Counted from the stretch's first letter, positions 16,609-26,509 are shown. The stretch is 36,197 nt of DNA from Bacteroidota bacterium (GCA_039714315.1 JBDLJM010000015.1:1-36197); one strand, 5' to 3'. Numbers and translations: made by a program. The notes: generated by a model from the letters alone, not told the origin.

Positions 16609-17694
16609 ATGAAAAACAAAATACTTGAAGCTGTATTTGTAATTACCGCTATTGTATTGGTGTTATATTTCCTTTACGAAATAAGACAAATATTGATTTA
16701 TCTTATAATATCCGGAATAATTGCTATTGTTGGAAGACCGGTTGCTGACTTTATCAGTAAGGTAAAAATAGGAAAGTATCAAATACCTGTTGTTTTAAGT
16801 GCCGTAATAACTATAATAACCTTTTTAAGTATTATACTACTACTCGGAGCGGCTTTAGTTCCGCTTATAAACGAACAGGCTCACAGTTTATCTCTGCTAA
16901 ATTTAGAAGAAGTAGAAAAAAACATTTCTGTAGGCAGGGAATATATCAGTAACTGGCTGACAAGTTTGGGAATAGACAATATGGAGGTGTTTGGAAATAA
17001 ACAGATTGAAGATATTATTGATTTTTCCTTTATCCCAAACTTTCTTAATTCCATTGTTGAGACAATGGGTGGTTTATCGGTAGGCTTGCTAATAATTTCA
17101 TTTATAACATTCTTTTTGCTAAAAGATAAAGAATTAATGAAGAAATCTGTTTTAGCATTAGTTCCGGATTCTAAAACAGGACAGGCTTCCAAACTTATGT
17201 CAACTGTAAAATTATCTCTTTCAAGGTACTTGTTTGGTTTGATTATTCAGGTTAGTATCATGTTTACTTTATACACTTTGATGCTATATATCGCCGGTAT
17301 TAATAACTTTCTAATTATTGCTGTTTTAGGAGCTCTATTAAATCTAATTCCTTACGTGGGACCTCTCATAGCATTTGTGTTAATGATATTACTCTCTATT
17401 ACCGGAAACATTACGGAAGAATTCAACGAGGTTATACTACCAATGATTACTAAAATTACTATTGGTTACGTTATAATTCAGTTAATTGATAATTTTGTTA
17501 ATCAGCCGGTAATATTCTCAAAAACTGCTCATGCACACCCTCTGGAAATATTCCTTGTTATTTTAATAGCCGGAGACCTGGGTGGAATTATCGGCATGAT
17601 CGTGGCTGTACCCAGTTATACTCTATTACGAATTATACTAAAAGAGTTTTTCTCGGAGTTTAAAATAGTAAAGTCCTTAACAAAAAACTTGTAG
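16609..17694 (+). CDS. AI-2E family transporter (UPF0118 membrane protein)
   Basis: A 361-residue polytopic inner-membrane protein of the AI-2E/PerM family (PF01594). Two or three hydrophobic helices open the protein (about residues 5-45 and 60-90). A long amphipathic, charged stretch (about 90-140) follows, then a helix with FITFFLLKDKE, a re-entrant region, and several C-terminal helices including the conserved LNLIPYVGPLIAFVLM and LGGIIGMIVAVPSYT segments. Family members include quorum-signal exporters and Na+/H+ antiporters, so the substrate is not known. It diverges from the TetR cassette and is followed after 44 bases by a methyltransferase gene, with which it may be cotranscribed. Confidence 0.88.
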   Translation: MKNKILEAVFVITAIVLVLYFLYEIRQILIYLIISGIIAIVGRPVADFISKVKIGKYQIPVVLSAVITIITFLSIILLLGAALVPLINEQAHSLSLLNLEEVEKNISVGREYISNWLTSLGIDNMEVFGNKQIEDIIDFSFIPNFLNSIVETMGGLSVGLLIISFITFFLLKDKELMKKSVLALVPDSKTGQASKLMSTVKLSLSRYLFGLIIQVSIMFTLYTLMLYIAGINNFLIIAVLGALLNLIPYVGPLIAFVLMILLSITGNITEEFNEVILPMITKITIGYVIIQLIDNFVNQPVIFSKTAHAHPLEIFLVILIAGDLGGIIGMIVAVPSYTLLRIILKEFFSEFKIVKSLTKNL

Positions 17695-17738
17695 TAGTTT
17701 GTTAACGATGAATTTTATAAAAGTTAAGAAAACGATAC

Positions 17739-18938
17739 ATGTTTTTTGAAAAGTTCGGAAATAGTGATGTTAAAAAATTCATCAACGACAACCTCAATTC
17801 TGATATTGCGAGGTTAATATTAAAAGGCTCTCCTTTTAAAAATATCACTATTCAGGAATTAGTTAAACAAATAGAAGCTAAAAAAAAGTCAAAACTTAAA
17901 CTTCCAAACTGGTTTAACAATGACGAAATTATATATCCTGAAAAATTATCAATTGAGCAGACTTCTTCTGAGATAACGGCCGAATTTAAGGCTTCATTAT
18001 TCTCAGGGACAAATGCCATTGATTTAACCGGAGGTTTTGGTGTAGATACTTACTATTTTTCGGAAAACTTTAAAAATTTCACACATTGTGAATATAATAC
18101 TCAACTATCGGAAATAGTAAAACACAATTTTTCTGTTTTTAACAAAAAGAATGTTGAATTTGTTTCGGGGGATGGAATTGAATATTTAAAATCGACAAAT
18201 ACTAAATACGACTTAATTTATCTCGATCCTGCCAGAAGATCAGAAATTAAAGGGAAAGTTTTTTTACTTGCCGACACTCAACCAAATCCTGTAGACAATT
18301 TGGAATTGTTTTTCTCCAAATCCGATCGTATTCTTATAAAAGTATCTCCCCTGCTCGATTTAAAAAACACTGTAAACGAATTAAAAAATGTAAAGAACAT
18401 CTATGTTGTCAGTTTAAATAACGAAGTAAAAGAATTATTATTTCACCTCGAAAAAAACTACGATTCGCAAATAACAGTACAAAGTGTAGACCTGTTTTCA
18501 TCAAAAAAAACAAACATCCATAAATTTTCATTGGATGATCCTAATTTTAAATCAAATTATTCAAAACCTGAAAAATACTTATTTGAGCCTTCTGCTTCGA
18601 TAATGAAAACCGGGGCATTTAATCAGATATCAAATAAGTTTGATTTATTAAAAATTGCACAGCATTCACATCTTTATACGTCAGATACGTTAATTGATGA
18701 TTTCCCGGGACGCGCATTTGAAATAATTGCAACATCGAAAGCAAATAAAAAAGAAATAAGTTCAATTCTGAAAAACGGGAAAGCAAATATTTCAGTTAGA
18801 AATTACCCACTAGGAGTAGCAGAGATTAGAAAAAAATTTAAACTGAAGGACGGAGGTGATGATTATCTGTTTTTCACTACCGATTCTAAAAAACATTCAC
18901 TGGTAATTTACTGCAGAAAAATCTTACATACAAATTAA
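17739..18938 (+). CDS. THUMP-like domain SAM-dependent methyltransferase
   Basis: A 399-residue class I methyltransferase. An N-terminal helical region (1-80) precedes the SAM-binding glycine motif DLTGGFGVD (95-103), an acidic motif CEYN near 117-120, and the catalytic-type motif YLDPARR (161-167), in the position of the DPPY/NPPY motif. The C-terminal third, including YLFEPSASIMKTGAFN near residue 280 and the segment ending NYPLGVAEIRKKFKLKDGGDDYLF, matches the THUMP-like domain found after such methyltransferases in Bacteroidota. The substrate is probably RNA, but this has not been read directly from sequence. No signal peptide. It is 44 bases downstream of the AI-2E gene, with no functional link evident. 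Confidence 0.82.
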   Translation: MFFEKFGNSDVKKFINDNLNSDIARLILKGSPFKNITIQELVKQIEAKKKSKLKLPNWFNNDEIIYPEKLSIEQTSSEITAEFKASLFSGTNAIDLTGGFGVDTYYFSENFKNFTHCEYNTQLSEIVKHNFSVFNKKNVEFVSGDGIEYLKSTNTKYDLIYLDPARRSEIKGKVFLLADTQPNPVDNLELFFSKSDRILIKVSPLLDLKNTVNELKNVKNIYVVSLNNEVKELLFHLEKNYDSQITVQSVDLFSSKKTNIHKFSLDDPNFKSNYSKPEKYLFEPSASIMKTGAFNQISNKFDLLKIAQHSHLYTSDTLIDDFPGRAFEIIATSKANKKEISSILKNGKANISVRNYPLGVAEIRKKFKLKDGGDDYLFFTTDSKKHSLVIYCRKILHTN

Positions 18939-18957
18939 AGATTAGAAACATTATTAT

Positions 18958-18965
18958 TATTTTTG
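18958..18965 (+). promoter_or_regulatory. Possible -7 promoter element for umuD
   Basis: TATTTTTG is an exact TAnnTTTG match 45 bases before the umuD ATG at 19011. No TTG lies at the -33 distance. Immediately after it, TTGAC and GTTAA half-sites flank an AT-rich core (18963-18984), which could be an operator but is imperfect. Confidence 0.3.
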
Positions 18966-19010
18966 ACCAATATTATTTAGTTAAAATTAGAAAACACCGA
19001 ATTACAATCA

Positions 19011-19457
19011 ATGACTACTAATAATAAACCAACCCCTCAGGTAACGATTTTAGATATTGAGCCGGAAGGAATAGAAATACCACTGTTTGAGGCCGGTGTA
19101 TCAGCAGGGTTCCCCATGGCGGTACATTCTTTTACCGACAGTTCCATAAATCTATCAGACGAGCTAATTAGGAATAAGAAAACAACTTTTGCTGTAAGAG
19201 TAAATGGTCAATCAATGATTGATGCAGGAATCGAAGATCAGGACTTATTGATTGTTGATAAAGCTCTGGAGCCTCAGGACAAACAGATTATTCTGGCAGT
19301 AATTAACGGGGAATTCACAGTTAAGAGATTAATCAGAGACAAAAATGATTTATATCTTCAGGCAGAAAACACTAGCTATGCTCCTATTAAAATAAACGAA
19401 AATATGGATTTCAGAATTTGGGGTGTTGTACTTGGAGTTATAAAAAAGATGGTTTAA
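19011..19457 (+). CDS. umuD: UmuD-type S24 peptidase (SOS mutagenesis protein)
   Basis: A 148-residue LexA/UmuD-fold protein without a DNA-binding domain. The self-cleavage site is probably Ala32-Gly33 in SAGFP, matching Cys-Gly in E. coli UmuD. The catalytic pair is Ser68 in VNGQSMIDAG and Lys105 in GEFTVKRL. These and the spacing between them are intact, so it should undergo RecA-stimulated autocleavage and then act with a Y-family polymerase in translesion synthesis. Length is close to E. coli UmuD (139), with a longer N-terminus. The polymerase gene umuC, usually next door, is absent: a terminator follows and the next gene points the other way. LexA-type regulators are excluded by the missing winged helix. 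Confidence 0.92.
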   Translation: MTTNNKPTPQVTILDIEPEGIEIPLFEAGVSAGFPMAVHSFTDSSINLSDELIRNKKTTFAVRVNGQSMIDAGIEDQDLLIVDKALEPQDKQIILAVINGEFTVKRLIRDKNDLYLQAENTSYAPIKINENMDFRIWGVVLGVIKKMV

Positions 19458-19500
19458 CAAAGAAACTCATAAGTATATAGTTTTAAATTATATAAAAAAC

Positions 19501-19530
19501 AAAAAGCACCTCTGGTTTGAGGTGCTTTTT
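19501..19530. terminator. Bidirectional intrinsic terminator
   Basis: AAAAAGCACCTC and GAGGTGCTTTTT form a perfect 12-bp stem around a 6-base loop, with A and T tracts on the outer sides. It lies between the convergent umuD and TPR genes and can terminate both. Confidence 0.9.
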
Positions 19531-19550
19531 ATTTTTATATAAAATAACTG

Positions 19551-21017
19551 TTACTCTTCAAGAGCTTTTAACTCATCTGAAATTCTTTTATAATCATCAT
19601 TTCTGTCAAGAGCATAATAAATATTTTTCATTGTTTGCAACAAACCAATATTTGTTTTATCATACTCGTAAGCCCCTTCAAGGTAACCAATAGCTTCTTT
19701 ATAAATATCCTGCTTTTCTGCTTTTAAACTTTTAAGTTTTGCTTGATTTGCTCTATTAAGCTTTATAGGTAAAGCAGAAATTTCTTCATTAATCTCTTTT
19801 TCTCTACCAAGGATTGCGGCTGCCTGGTTAATATAGGCATCAGTATAATCAGGCTTAAGCTCTATTGCCTTATCATAAGCAGCTTTTGCTTCAGCTTCCA
19901 TTCCTAAATCATTACTAACAACACCTATATTATAATATAGAACCTCATTAGTTGGATCTTGAGCAATTGCTTCCTGCATTGCATTAATAAATCCTTGCTG
20001 ATCTCCTTCTTTAAGATATGTGTTTCCTAAAGTCAATAGCAAATCATAATCACCAGGATACTTTGCTTTACCTTCTTTTAAAACTTCTAATGCCTGGTGG
20101 TAATATTTTTGTTTTTCTAGAGAATCTTCCTTTGCAAGATTATCTCCCATGTTAAGGTAGATACTACCAACACTTCTGTAAATTGAAGGCTGATTGTTTT
20201 TTGTTGTATAAACTGTATCGTTTTCAACTACACCAAATTTCATTTGCATATCAAGATCCTCTTGAGATGCGAATGTTTGCTTCTCTCCTGTTTCTTTGTT
20301 TGAAGCTTCATATACAGTTGTAATACCTGTATAGTCCATTTCCAACAATTTCTCATAAATAGTAAGAGCTCCCGGGTAATTATTTGCAGAAACAGCTACG
20401 GCTGCAGCGTTATAAAGCAAAGTTGTATCTGCCGGAGTAGGAAATAGCGGATTTTTGTACACCTGATATGCATTAACAAAGTCTTTTGATGCTTTGTCGA
20501 AATCCTGAGCATTATATGCTTCAATTGCACCCTGATGGAAATCTAATGCCAGTTTCTGTACTATTGGCTGAACCTCAGCTGAGTGATATTGTTTACGGTC
20601 TTTAACTTTTGGTTTTTTATAATTACCGGTTGCTACAGCCTTATCTAAATCTTCCTGAGTACGGAAATATTCATAATCTCCACTTTCATTATTTTTTGCA
20701 GAATAAGCTTTACCACTTTCTACTAAAGCCAAACCAGTATATGCAACAGCTGCGTTAACGAGTGATTCATCATCATTATTTTTCTCACCTATTGCTTTAT
20801 AAATGCTTCCTTTCACGAAAAGATAATCAGAAACCATTTCCGGATCTAGAGTATAGTAATTATCCTCATTGATATTAACTTGATCAATTAGGCTTTTCGC
20901 CTCTGTAAGATTATCACTTTTAAGAGCTTTTTCTGCACTCTTAATTTGATCTTCTTGTGCAAATGCAGAAACACTTATTACAAATGCTGCTGCAATGCTA
21001 ATGAACTTTTTCATCAT
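19551..21017 (-). CDS. Secreted tetratricopeptide-repeat protein
   Basis: A 488-residue protein with a signal peptide (MMKKFISIAAAFVISVSAFA before QEDQ) and several TPR units, probably periplasmic or attached to the envelope. Recognisable repeats include residues 155-190, 200-228, 305-335 (LKEGKAKYPGDYDLLLTLGN), 340-370 and 372-400 (EAKAAYDKAIELKPDYTDA). Two non-TPR inserts share F[RA][TS]QEDLD followed by a glycine turn, at about residues 118-131 and 249-262, each just before a new helical repeat. The C-terminal stretch (405-445) is charged and possibly coiled. Function is unknown; TPR proteins of this kind serve as scaffolds in envelope assembly. Its downstream end shares a terminator with umuD. 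The start could be either of two adjacent ATGs. Confidence 0.85.
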   Translation of the reverse strand: MMKKFISIAAAFVISVSAFAQEDQIKSAEKALKSDNLTEAKSLIDQVNINEDNYYTLDPEMVSDYLFVKGSIYKAIGEKNNDDESLVNAAVAYTGLALVESGKAYSAKNNESGDYEYFRTQEDLDKAVATGNYKKPKVKDRKQYHSAEVQPIVQKLALDFHQGAIEAYNAQDFDKASKDFVNAYQVYKNPLFPTPADTTLLYNAAAVAVSANNYPGALTIYEKLLEMDYTGITTVYEASNKETGEKQTFASQEDLDMQMKFGVVENDTVYTTKNNQPSIYRSVGSIYLNMGDNLAKEDSLEKQKYYHQALEVLKEGKAKYPGDYDLLLTLGNTYLKEGDQQGFINAMQEAIAQDPTNEVLYYNIGVVSNDLGMEAEAKAAYDKAIELKPDYTDAYINQAAAILGREKEINEEISALPIKLNRANQAKLKSLKAEKQDIYKEAIGYLEGAYEYDKTNIGLLQTMKNIYYALDRNDDYKRISDELKALEE

Positions 21018-21057
21018 CTGTTTATTAATTTTTTTCAGTATGTTGATTAATTAAACT

Positions 21058-21117
21058 CTAAATATCAATCATATATACAAAATTAAGTTAATTATATATA
21101 TATAAATTGATATTTAG
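21058..21117. repeat. Inverted repeat between gyrA and the TPR gene
   Basis: CTAAATATCAAT (21058-21069) and ATTGATATTTAG (21106-21117) are perfect 12-base inverted repeats around a 36-base AT-rich loop. Lying just after the gyrA stop, they could form a weak terminator or processing structure. The loop also contains the candidate promoter of the TPR gene. Confidence 0.45.
21078..21085 (-). promoter_or_regulatory. Possible -7 promoter element for the TPR gene
   Basis: On the minus strand this reads TAATTTTG, an exact TAnnTTTG match about 60 bases before the start of the TPR gene. No TTG is found at the -33 spacing. Confidence 0.3.
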
Positions 21118-21132
21118 TAGTTTTTTTATTAT

Positions 21133-23685
21133 TTACTCTTGGGTATCATCAATATTCGTGCCACTTTCTCCTTCAGTACTCTCATTACCTTCAATATTCT
21201 CATTACCTTCAGTATTTTCTTCACCTTCAAATTCTTCATCCATACCTTCGCCGAGTTCTACCTTGGCTACAGCGGCAATAGAATCATTCCCCTTAAGGTT
21301 TATAAGCTTAACTCCCTGAGCTGCACGCCCCATAACTCTTAATGTATCAACTCCCAATCTTATTATAACACCTGATTTATTGATGATCATCAAATCATCT
21401 TTATCTGTTACATTTTTAATTGCGATTAATTCACCGGTTTTATCCGTAATATTAATAGTTTTTACACCTTTACCTCCCCGGTTAGTAATACGGTAATCTT
21501 CCAAAGATGAACGCTTACCAAAACCTTTTTCTGAAACTACTAAGATACCGGAGGTAGGATCGTCAGTACAAACCATTCCTACAACTTCATCTAATTCATT
21601 AGCCAAAGTAATTCCTCTAACACCGGAAGCATTCCTTCCCATTGGTCTGGTTTTACTTTCATCGAATCTAATAGCTTTACCGGATTTGGCTCCAATAAGG
21701 ATATCGCTGTTTCCGGTAGTTAGTTTAGCTTCGAATAAAGTATCATCTTCTCTAATAGTAATAGCATTAATACCGTTAGTTCTTGGACGGGAATACTGTT
21801 CAAGCGGAGTTTTCTTAACTACACCTTTTTTAGTCACCATCACTACGTTATGACTATTTACATATTCACTATCCTTAAGGTTTCCGGTTTGTATATATGC
21901 TTTTACCTTATCTTCAGTATTTATATTAATCAGATTCTGAATAGCTCTACCTTTTGATATTTTCGAACCTTCAGGGATTTCATAAACTCTCATCCAGAAA
22001 CACTTACCGAGTTCGGTAAAGAACAACATATATTGGTGGTTGGTTGCTACAAACAAGTGTTCCAAGAAATCCTGATCTCTCGATGTAGCACCTTTGTGAC
22101 CTACTCCTCCTCTGTGTTGTTTTCTGTATTCAGATAATGGTGTACGTTTTATGTATCCTGCATGCGAAATTGTTACAACAACTTCTTCATTGGGGATCAT
22201 ATCTTCTATTGAAACTTCTGCTTCTGAAAATTCAATATTAGAACGACGCTCATCGCCATATTTATCCCTTACTTCTTCGAGCTCTTCCGTAATGATCGTA
22301 TAACGTCTTTCTTCACTTTCGAGAATTTCTTTCAAGTCAGTGATTAAAGCCATTAACTCATCGTACTCAGCTCTGATCTTATCTCTTTCAAGACCTGTAA
22401 GTTTTTGAAGACGCATATCCAGAATAGCTCTGGCTTGTAATTCAGAAAGATTAAATTCCGTCATCAATCCGTTACGGGCTTCTTCAGGAGTTTTACTTCC
22501 TCTAATCAATTTAATAACAGCATCAAGATTATCAAGAGCTATTAATAAACCTTCTAAAATATGAGCACGTTTTTCCGCTTGTTTAAGCTCAAACTGAGTT
22601 CGTCTGATAACTACGTCCATTCTGTGATTAACAAAATGAACAATCATATCTCTAAGATTAAGAGTTTCCGGACGTCCATTTACAAGTGCAATGTTGTTTA
22701 CACTGAATGAAGTTTGAAGCTGAGTGTATTTATAAAGTTTATTTAATACAACTTTAGGTACAACATCTTTTTTAAGAATGTATACGATTCTCATGCCCTT
22801 ACGGTCAGACTCATCTCTTATACTGGAAATACCTTCAATCTTCTTATCATTCACCAAATCAGCGGTTTTCTTAATCATTTCCGCTTTATTTACCTGATAA
22901 GGGATCTCCGATACTATTATACAGTCACGACCGTGTACTTCCTCAAACCTGGCTTTAGCACGCATAACAACACGCCCTCTACCGGTTCTAAATGCATCTT
23001 TTACTCCTTCATAGCCATAAATAGTCCCGCCGGTAGGAAAATCAGGAGCTTTTATGTACTCCATTAATCCATCTACTTCTATATCATTGTTTTTGATATA
23101 TGCTATAACACCATTTACAACTTCAGTTAGGTTATGTGGAGGCATATTTGTAGCCATACCAACCGCAATACCCGAAGCACCGTTTACCAGTAAGTTTGGA
23201 ATTCTTGTTGGTAGAACTACCGGTTCCTCAAGAGTATCATCAAAATTCAATGAGTGGTCTACAGTTTCTTTTTCAATATCACGAAGCATATCTTCAGATA
23301 TTTTCTGCATACGCGCCTCAGTATAACGCATTGCTGCAGGACTATCTCCATCTACAGAACCAAAGTTACCTTGTCCGTCAACCATCATATAACGCATAGA
23401 CCAGTCCTGAGCCATACGAACCATAGTATCGTAAACAGACGAATCACCATGTGGGTGATATTTACCTAAAACTTCCCCAACAATTCTTGCGGATTTCTTA
23501 TGTGCTCGGTTAGAAACCACTCCTAATTCGTGCATTCCAAACAATACTCTACGGTGTACTGGCTTCAATCCATCCCTAACATCCGGTAAAGCACGAGAAA
23601 CAATAACCGACATTGAGTAATCAATGTAAGCGGATTTCATCTGTTCCTCTATATTAATTGGAATTATTTTATCTCCATCTGCCAT
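21133..23685 (-). CDS. gyrA: DNA gyrase subunit A
   Basis: An 850-residue type IIA topoisomerase subunit that cleaves and rejoins DNA, working with GyrB to introduce negative supercoils. The catalytic tyrosine is Tyr121 in AAMRYTEAR. The quinolone region [17 protein letters not shown] has Ser82 and Asp86 (E. coli Ser83 and Asp87), the unmutated state. The C-terminal domain (about 500-815) shows the pinwheel blades; its GyrA-box is [10 protein letters not shown] near residue 535, with related sequences such as NRGGKGVKT later. This supports gyrase rather than ParC. The last 30 or so residues form an acidic tail with three hexapeptide units (821-838). GyrB is not in the window. It diverges from clpC across a 267-base spacer. 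Confidence 0.97.
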   Translation of the reverse strand: MADGDKIIPINIEEQMKSAYIDYSMSVIVSRALPDVRDGLKPVHRRVLFGMHELGVVSNRAHKKSARIVGEVLGKYHPHGDSSVYDTMVRMAQDWSMRYMMVDGQGNFGSVDGDSPAAMRYTEARMQKISEDMLRDIEKETVDHSLNFDDTLEEPVVLPTRIPNLLVNGASGIAVGMATNMPPHNLTEVVNGVIAYIKNNDIEVDGLMEYIKAPDFPTGGTIYGYEGVKDAFRTGRGRVVMRAKARFEEVHGRDCIIVSEIPYQVNKAEMIKKTADLVNDKKIEGISSIRDESDRKGMRIVYILKKDVVPKVVLNKLYKYTQLQTSFSVNNIALVNGRPETLNLRDMIVHFVNHRMDVVIRRTQFELKQAEKRAHILEGLLIALDNLDAVIKLIRGSKTPEEARNGLMTEFNLSELQARAILDMRLQKLTGLERDKIRAEYDELMALITDLKEILESEERRYTIITEELEEVRDKYGDERRSNIEFSEAEVSIEDMIPNEEVVVTISHAGYIKRTPLSEYRKQHRGGVGHKGATSRDQDFLEHLFVATNHQYMLFFTELGKCFWMRVYEIPEGSKISKGRAIQNLININTEDKVKAYIQTGNLKDSEYVNSHNVVMVTKKGVVKKTPLEQYSRPRTNGINAITIREDDTLFEAKLTTGNSDILIGAKSGKAIRFDESKTRPMGRNASGVRGITLANELDEVVGMVCTDDPTSGILVVSEKGFGKRSSLEDYRITNRGGKGVKTINITDKTGELIAIKNVTDKDDLMIINKSGVIIRLGVDTLRVMGRAAQGVKLINLKGNDSIAAVAKVELGEGMDEEFEGEENTEGNENIEGNESTEGESGTNIDDTQE
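21172..21225. repeat. 18-bp tandem repeat in the gyrA tail
   Basis: Three degenerate 18-base units (TTCAGTACTCTCATTACC, TTCAATATTCTCATTACC, TTCAGTATTTTCTTCACC) and a partial fourth to 21241. On the gyrA strand they encode [12 protein letters not shown] and GNESTE (residues 821-838), so copy-number change would keep the frame. Confidence 0.8.
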
Positions 23686-23768
23686 AAAATCAGAATTTTA
23701 TATTTTAATGTTGTACTCTTCGCAAAACTTGACGAATATACAATAAAATCATAATAATAAAAGCCCTT

Positions 23769-23780
23769 ATAAAGCTTTAT
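23769..23780. promoter_or_regulatory. Perfect palindrome in the gyrA-clpC divergent spacer
   Basis: ATAAAGCTTTAT is a perfect 12-base palindrome between the two divergent genes. It might be an operator, but AT-rich DNA produces such palindromes by chance; no regulator is identified. Confidence 0.2.
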
Positions 23781-23832
23781 AATTATTGATTTTTTAACAA
23801 TATTTGTTTATAATTGAATTGATAATTTTTAC

Positions 23833-23840
23833 TATCTTTA
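23833..23840 (+). promoter_or_regulatory. Possible -7 promoter element for clpC
   Basis: TATCTTTA matches seven of eight positions of TAnnTTTG; a TTG lies at 23814-23816, but the 16-base spacing is shorter than usual. It would give a leader of roughly 100 bases. Confidence 0.2.
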
Positions 23841-23937
23841 AAATAAGTATTGTATTATTATACTTAAATTAATTTATACCAATTTTTTATTAAAAAAGCC
23901 GCCTAAGTTTTTCTAATATTGCTGGTCGTTATTTACA

Positions 23938-23945
23938 AAAGGAGG
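23938..23945 (+). promoter_or_regulatory. Strong Shine-Dalgarno of clpC
   Basis: AAAGGAGG, fully complementary to the usual 16S 3' end, lies 7 bases before the ATG at 23953. Most genes in this window have only A-rich leaders, so this site stands out and fixes the start. Confidence 0.8.
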
Positions 23946-23952
23946 AGTACGT

Positions 23953-26490
23953 ATGGAAGATAAATTTTCACCAAAAGTAAAAGAGATAATATCTTTTAGC
24001 AAAGAAGAAGCAATCCGTCTTGGTCATGACTATATCGGAACCGAACATCTTATGCTTGGAGTTATAAAAGAAGGAGAAGGTAAAGCTATCGAAATGATCG
24101 AGAGCCTAAGTGTTGATATTTATAATTTAAAGCATTTATTTGAAACATTAACTCCAAAAACATCTGTTGTTAATGTAAATGAGAACCAATCCTTAAGGCT
24201 CACTGCATCAGCAGAAAAGGCATTAAAAACAACATATCTTGAAATAAAATTATTTAGAAGCCAGTCAATTAACACAGGGCATTTACTTTTAAGTATTTTA
24301 AGAAATGAGAACGATCCTACTACAAAGATTTTAAACAAGCATAATGTTGTTTATCAATCGATAAAAGAGGAGTTTAAACAACTTTTACTGGAAGATGAAC
24401 CATTCGATTTTCCACAGGCAGAATCCTTCTCTGATGAAGGTTTTGACCCTACTGAAAATCCGTTTGGAAGAGGTTCGGAAAGTAGCGGTCCAAAACCCAC
24501 GCAAAAAAAATCTAAAACTCCTGTTTTAGATAATTTTGGAAGAGACTTAACTCAATATGCTGAAGAGGGAAAGTTAGACCCTGTAGTAGGTAGAGAAAAA
24601 GAGATTGAAAGAGTTTCTCAAATATTAAGCAGAAGAAAGAAAAACAACCCTCTGTTGATTGGAGAGCCGGGAGTTGGTAAATCTGCAATTGCCGAAGGTT
24701 TAGCTCTTCGCATTATTAAGAAGAAAGTTTCGAGAGTTCTTTTCAATAAAAGAGTTGTAACTCTTGATCTTGCTAGTCTGGTAGCAGGTACGAAATACAG
24801 AGGTCAGTTCGAAGAGCGAATGAAAGCGGTAATGAATGAGCTCGAAAAAAACGATGAAATAATACTTTTTATAGATGAGCTTCACACTATCGTTGGTGCC
24901 GGAGGAGCTACGGGTTCTCTGGATGCTTCAAATATGTTTAAACCTGCTTTAGCAAGAGGTGAGCTGCAATGTATTGGAGCTACAACACTTGATGAATATC
25001 GTCAGCACATCGAAAAAGATGGTGCATTAGAGCGAAGATTTCAGAAAGTTATGATAGAACCAACCAACGAAGAGGAAACTATTGAGATTCTGAACAACAT
25101 TAAAGAACGTTACGAAAGTCATCACAATGTAAATTATACGGATGAAGCTATTAAAGCTTGTGTTCAGTTAACAGACAGGTATATTTCCGACAGACACCTT
25201 CCTGATAAAGCTATTGATGCTTTAGATGAAGCCGGTTCGCGTGTTCATATCACAAATATCAGTGTTCCTCAGGAAATACTTGATATGGAGCAAAAACTTG
25301 AAAAAATTCGAGAGAAAAAATCAAGGGTTTTGAAAAGTCAGAAATATGAGGAGGCTGCCAAACTCAGAGATGAAGGAAAACAAATAGAACGTGAGCTTAC
25401 ATTGGCACAACAAAAATGGGAAGAAGATGTAAAAACCAAACGTGAAACTGTAAGTGAAGAGAATGTGGCTGAAGTGGTATCTATGATGACAGGAATTCCT
25501 GTTCAACGTGTAGCCCAGGCCGAAAGTAACAGGCTTGCCTCATTGGCCAAACTAATTCAGGGAACAGTAATAGGACAGGAAGAAGCTATTAATAAAGTTG
25601 TAAAAGCAATTCAAAGAAACAGAGCCGGATTAAAAGATCCGTCTAAGCCTATTGGAAGTTTCATTTTCTTAGGACAAACAGGGGTTGGAAAAACCCAGCT
25701 TGCCAAAGTATTGGCTAAAACTTTGTTCGATTCGGAAGAAGCTCTAATCAGAATTGATATGAGTGAGTATATGGAGAAATTTGCGGTATCGCGATTAGTA
25801 GGTGCTCCTCCGGGATATGTTGGTTATGAAGAAGGCGGACAACTTACTGAAAAAGTAAGACGTAAACCTTATTCTGTAATCCTTCTTGATGAAATTGAAA
25901 AAGCGCATCCTGATGTATTTAATCTAATGCTCCAGGCATTGGATGATGGTCAAATGACTGATAGTTTAGGCAGAAAAATAGATTTCAAAAACACTATCAT
26001 AATTATGACATCAAACATTGGTACACGTCAGTTGAAAGATTTTGGTGCCGGTGTTGGATTTGGCACACAGGCAAGGAAACAAAGTTCAAATAACGATGCG
26101 AAAGGCGTAATTGAAAATGCTTTAAAAAAGACTTTTGCACCGGAATTTCTTAATAGAATTGATGATGTAGTATTATTTAACTCTCTTGAAAGAGAAGATA
26201 TTAGAAAAATCATCGATATCGAACTGGATAAACTAATTTCCCGTATAGAAGCACTGGGATATTCATTTGTATTGAGCGATGAAGCTAAAGATTTTGTTGC
26301 TGATAAAGGTTACGACAGACAGTTTGGAGCAAGGCCATTACAAAGAGCTATTCAAAAATATATTGAGGATCCTTTAGCAGAAGAGATTATTAACTCTAAT
26401 ATTAAAGAAGGTGATTCTATTGTAATTGATTTTGATGAGAAAAATCAGGAGATTACAATAAAAAATCTTAAAAATGAGAAACAAAAATAG
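23953..26490 (+). CDS. clpC: ATP-dependent Clp protease ATP-binding subunit ClpC
   Basis: An 845-residue Hsp100 unfoldase that feeds proteins to ClpP in the cytosol. Domain order: Clp N-domain repeats (about 1-145, [13 protein letters not shown] and [10 protein letters not shown]); a linker; first AAA+ module with Walker [10 protein letters not shown] near residue 236 and Walker [10 protein letters not shown]; a middle region with UVR-like motif [15 protein letters not shown] near 462; second AAA+ module with Walker [10 protein letters not shown] near 573 and Walker [12 protein letters not shown]; and the C-terminal D2-small domain. GVGF in the loop after [12 protein letters not shown] fits a ClpP-binding loop. 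The UVR motif and short middle domain make it ClpC, not ClpB or ClpA. Stand-alone gene with its own terminator; no McsA/McsB or CtsR genes are adjacent. Confidence 0.95.
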   Translation: MEDKFSPKVKEIISFSKEEAIRLGHDYIGTEHLMLGVIKEGEGKAIEMIESLSVDIYNLKHLFETLTPKTSVVNVNENQSLRLTASAEKALKTTYLEIKLFRSQSINTGHLLLSILRNENDPTTKILNKHNVVYQSIKEEFKQLLLEDEPFDFPQAESFSDEGFDPTENPFGRGSESSGPKPTQKKSKTPVLDNFGRDLTQYAEEGKLDPVVGREKEIERVSQILSRRKKNNPLLIGEPGVGKSAIAEGLALRIIKKKVSRVLFNKRVVTLDLASLVAGTKYRGQFEERMKAVMNELEKNDEIILFIDELHTIVGAGGATGSLDASNMFKPALARGELQCIGATTLDEYRQHIEKDGALERRFQKVMIEPTNEEETIEILNNIKERYESHHNVNYTDEAIKACVQLTDRYISDRHLPDKAIDALDEAGSRVHITNISVPQEILDMEQKLEKIREKKSRVLKSQKYEEAAKLRDEGKQIERELTLAQQKWEEDVKTKRETVSEENVAEVVSMMTGIPVQRVAQAESNRLASLAKLIQGTVIGQEEAINKVVKAIQRNRAGLKDPSKPIGSFIFLGQTGVGKTQLAKVLAKTLFDSEEALIRIDMSEYMEKFAVSRLVGAPPGYVGYEEGGQLTEKVRRKPYSVILLDEIEKAHPDVFNLMLQALDDGQMTDSLGRKIDFKNTIIIMTSNIGTRQLKDFGAGVGFGTQARKQSSNNDAKGVIENALKKTFAPEFLNRIDDVVLFNSLEREDIRKIIDIELDKLISRIEALGYSFVLSDEAKDFVADKGYDRQFGARPLQRAIQKYIEDPLAEEIINSNIKEGDSIVIDFDEKNQEITIKNLKNEKQK

Positions 26491-26509
26491 TTTTCATATA
26501 GAAATGAGT

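Noticed and set aside
21172-21241. Short tandem repeat as a CRISPR array
   Set aside because: Units are 18 bases, directly adjacent without spacers, and lie in the gyrA reading frame.
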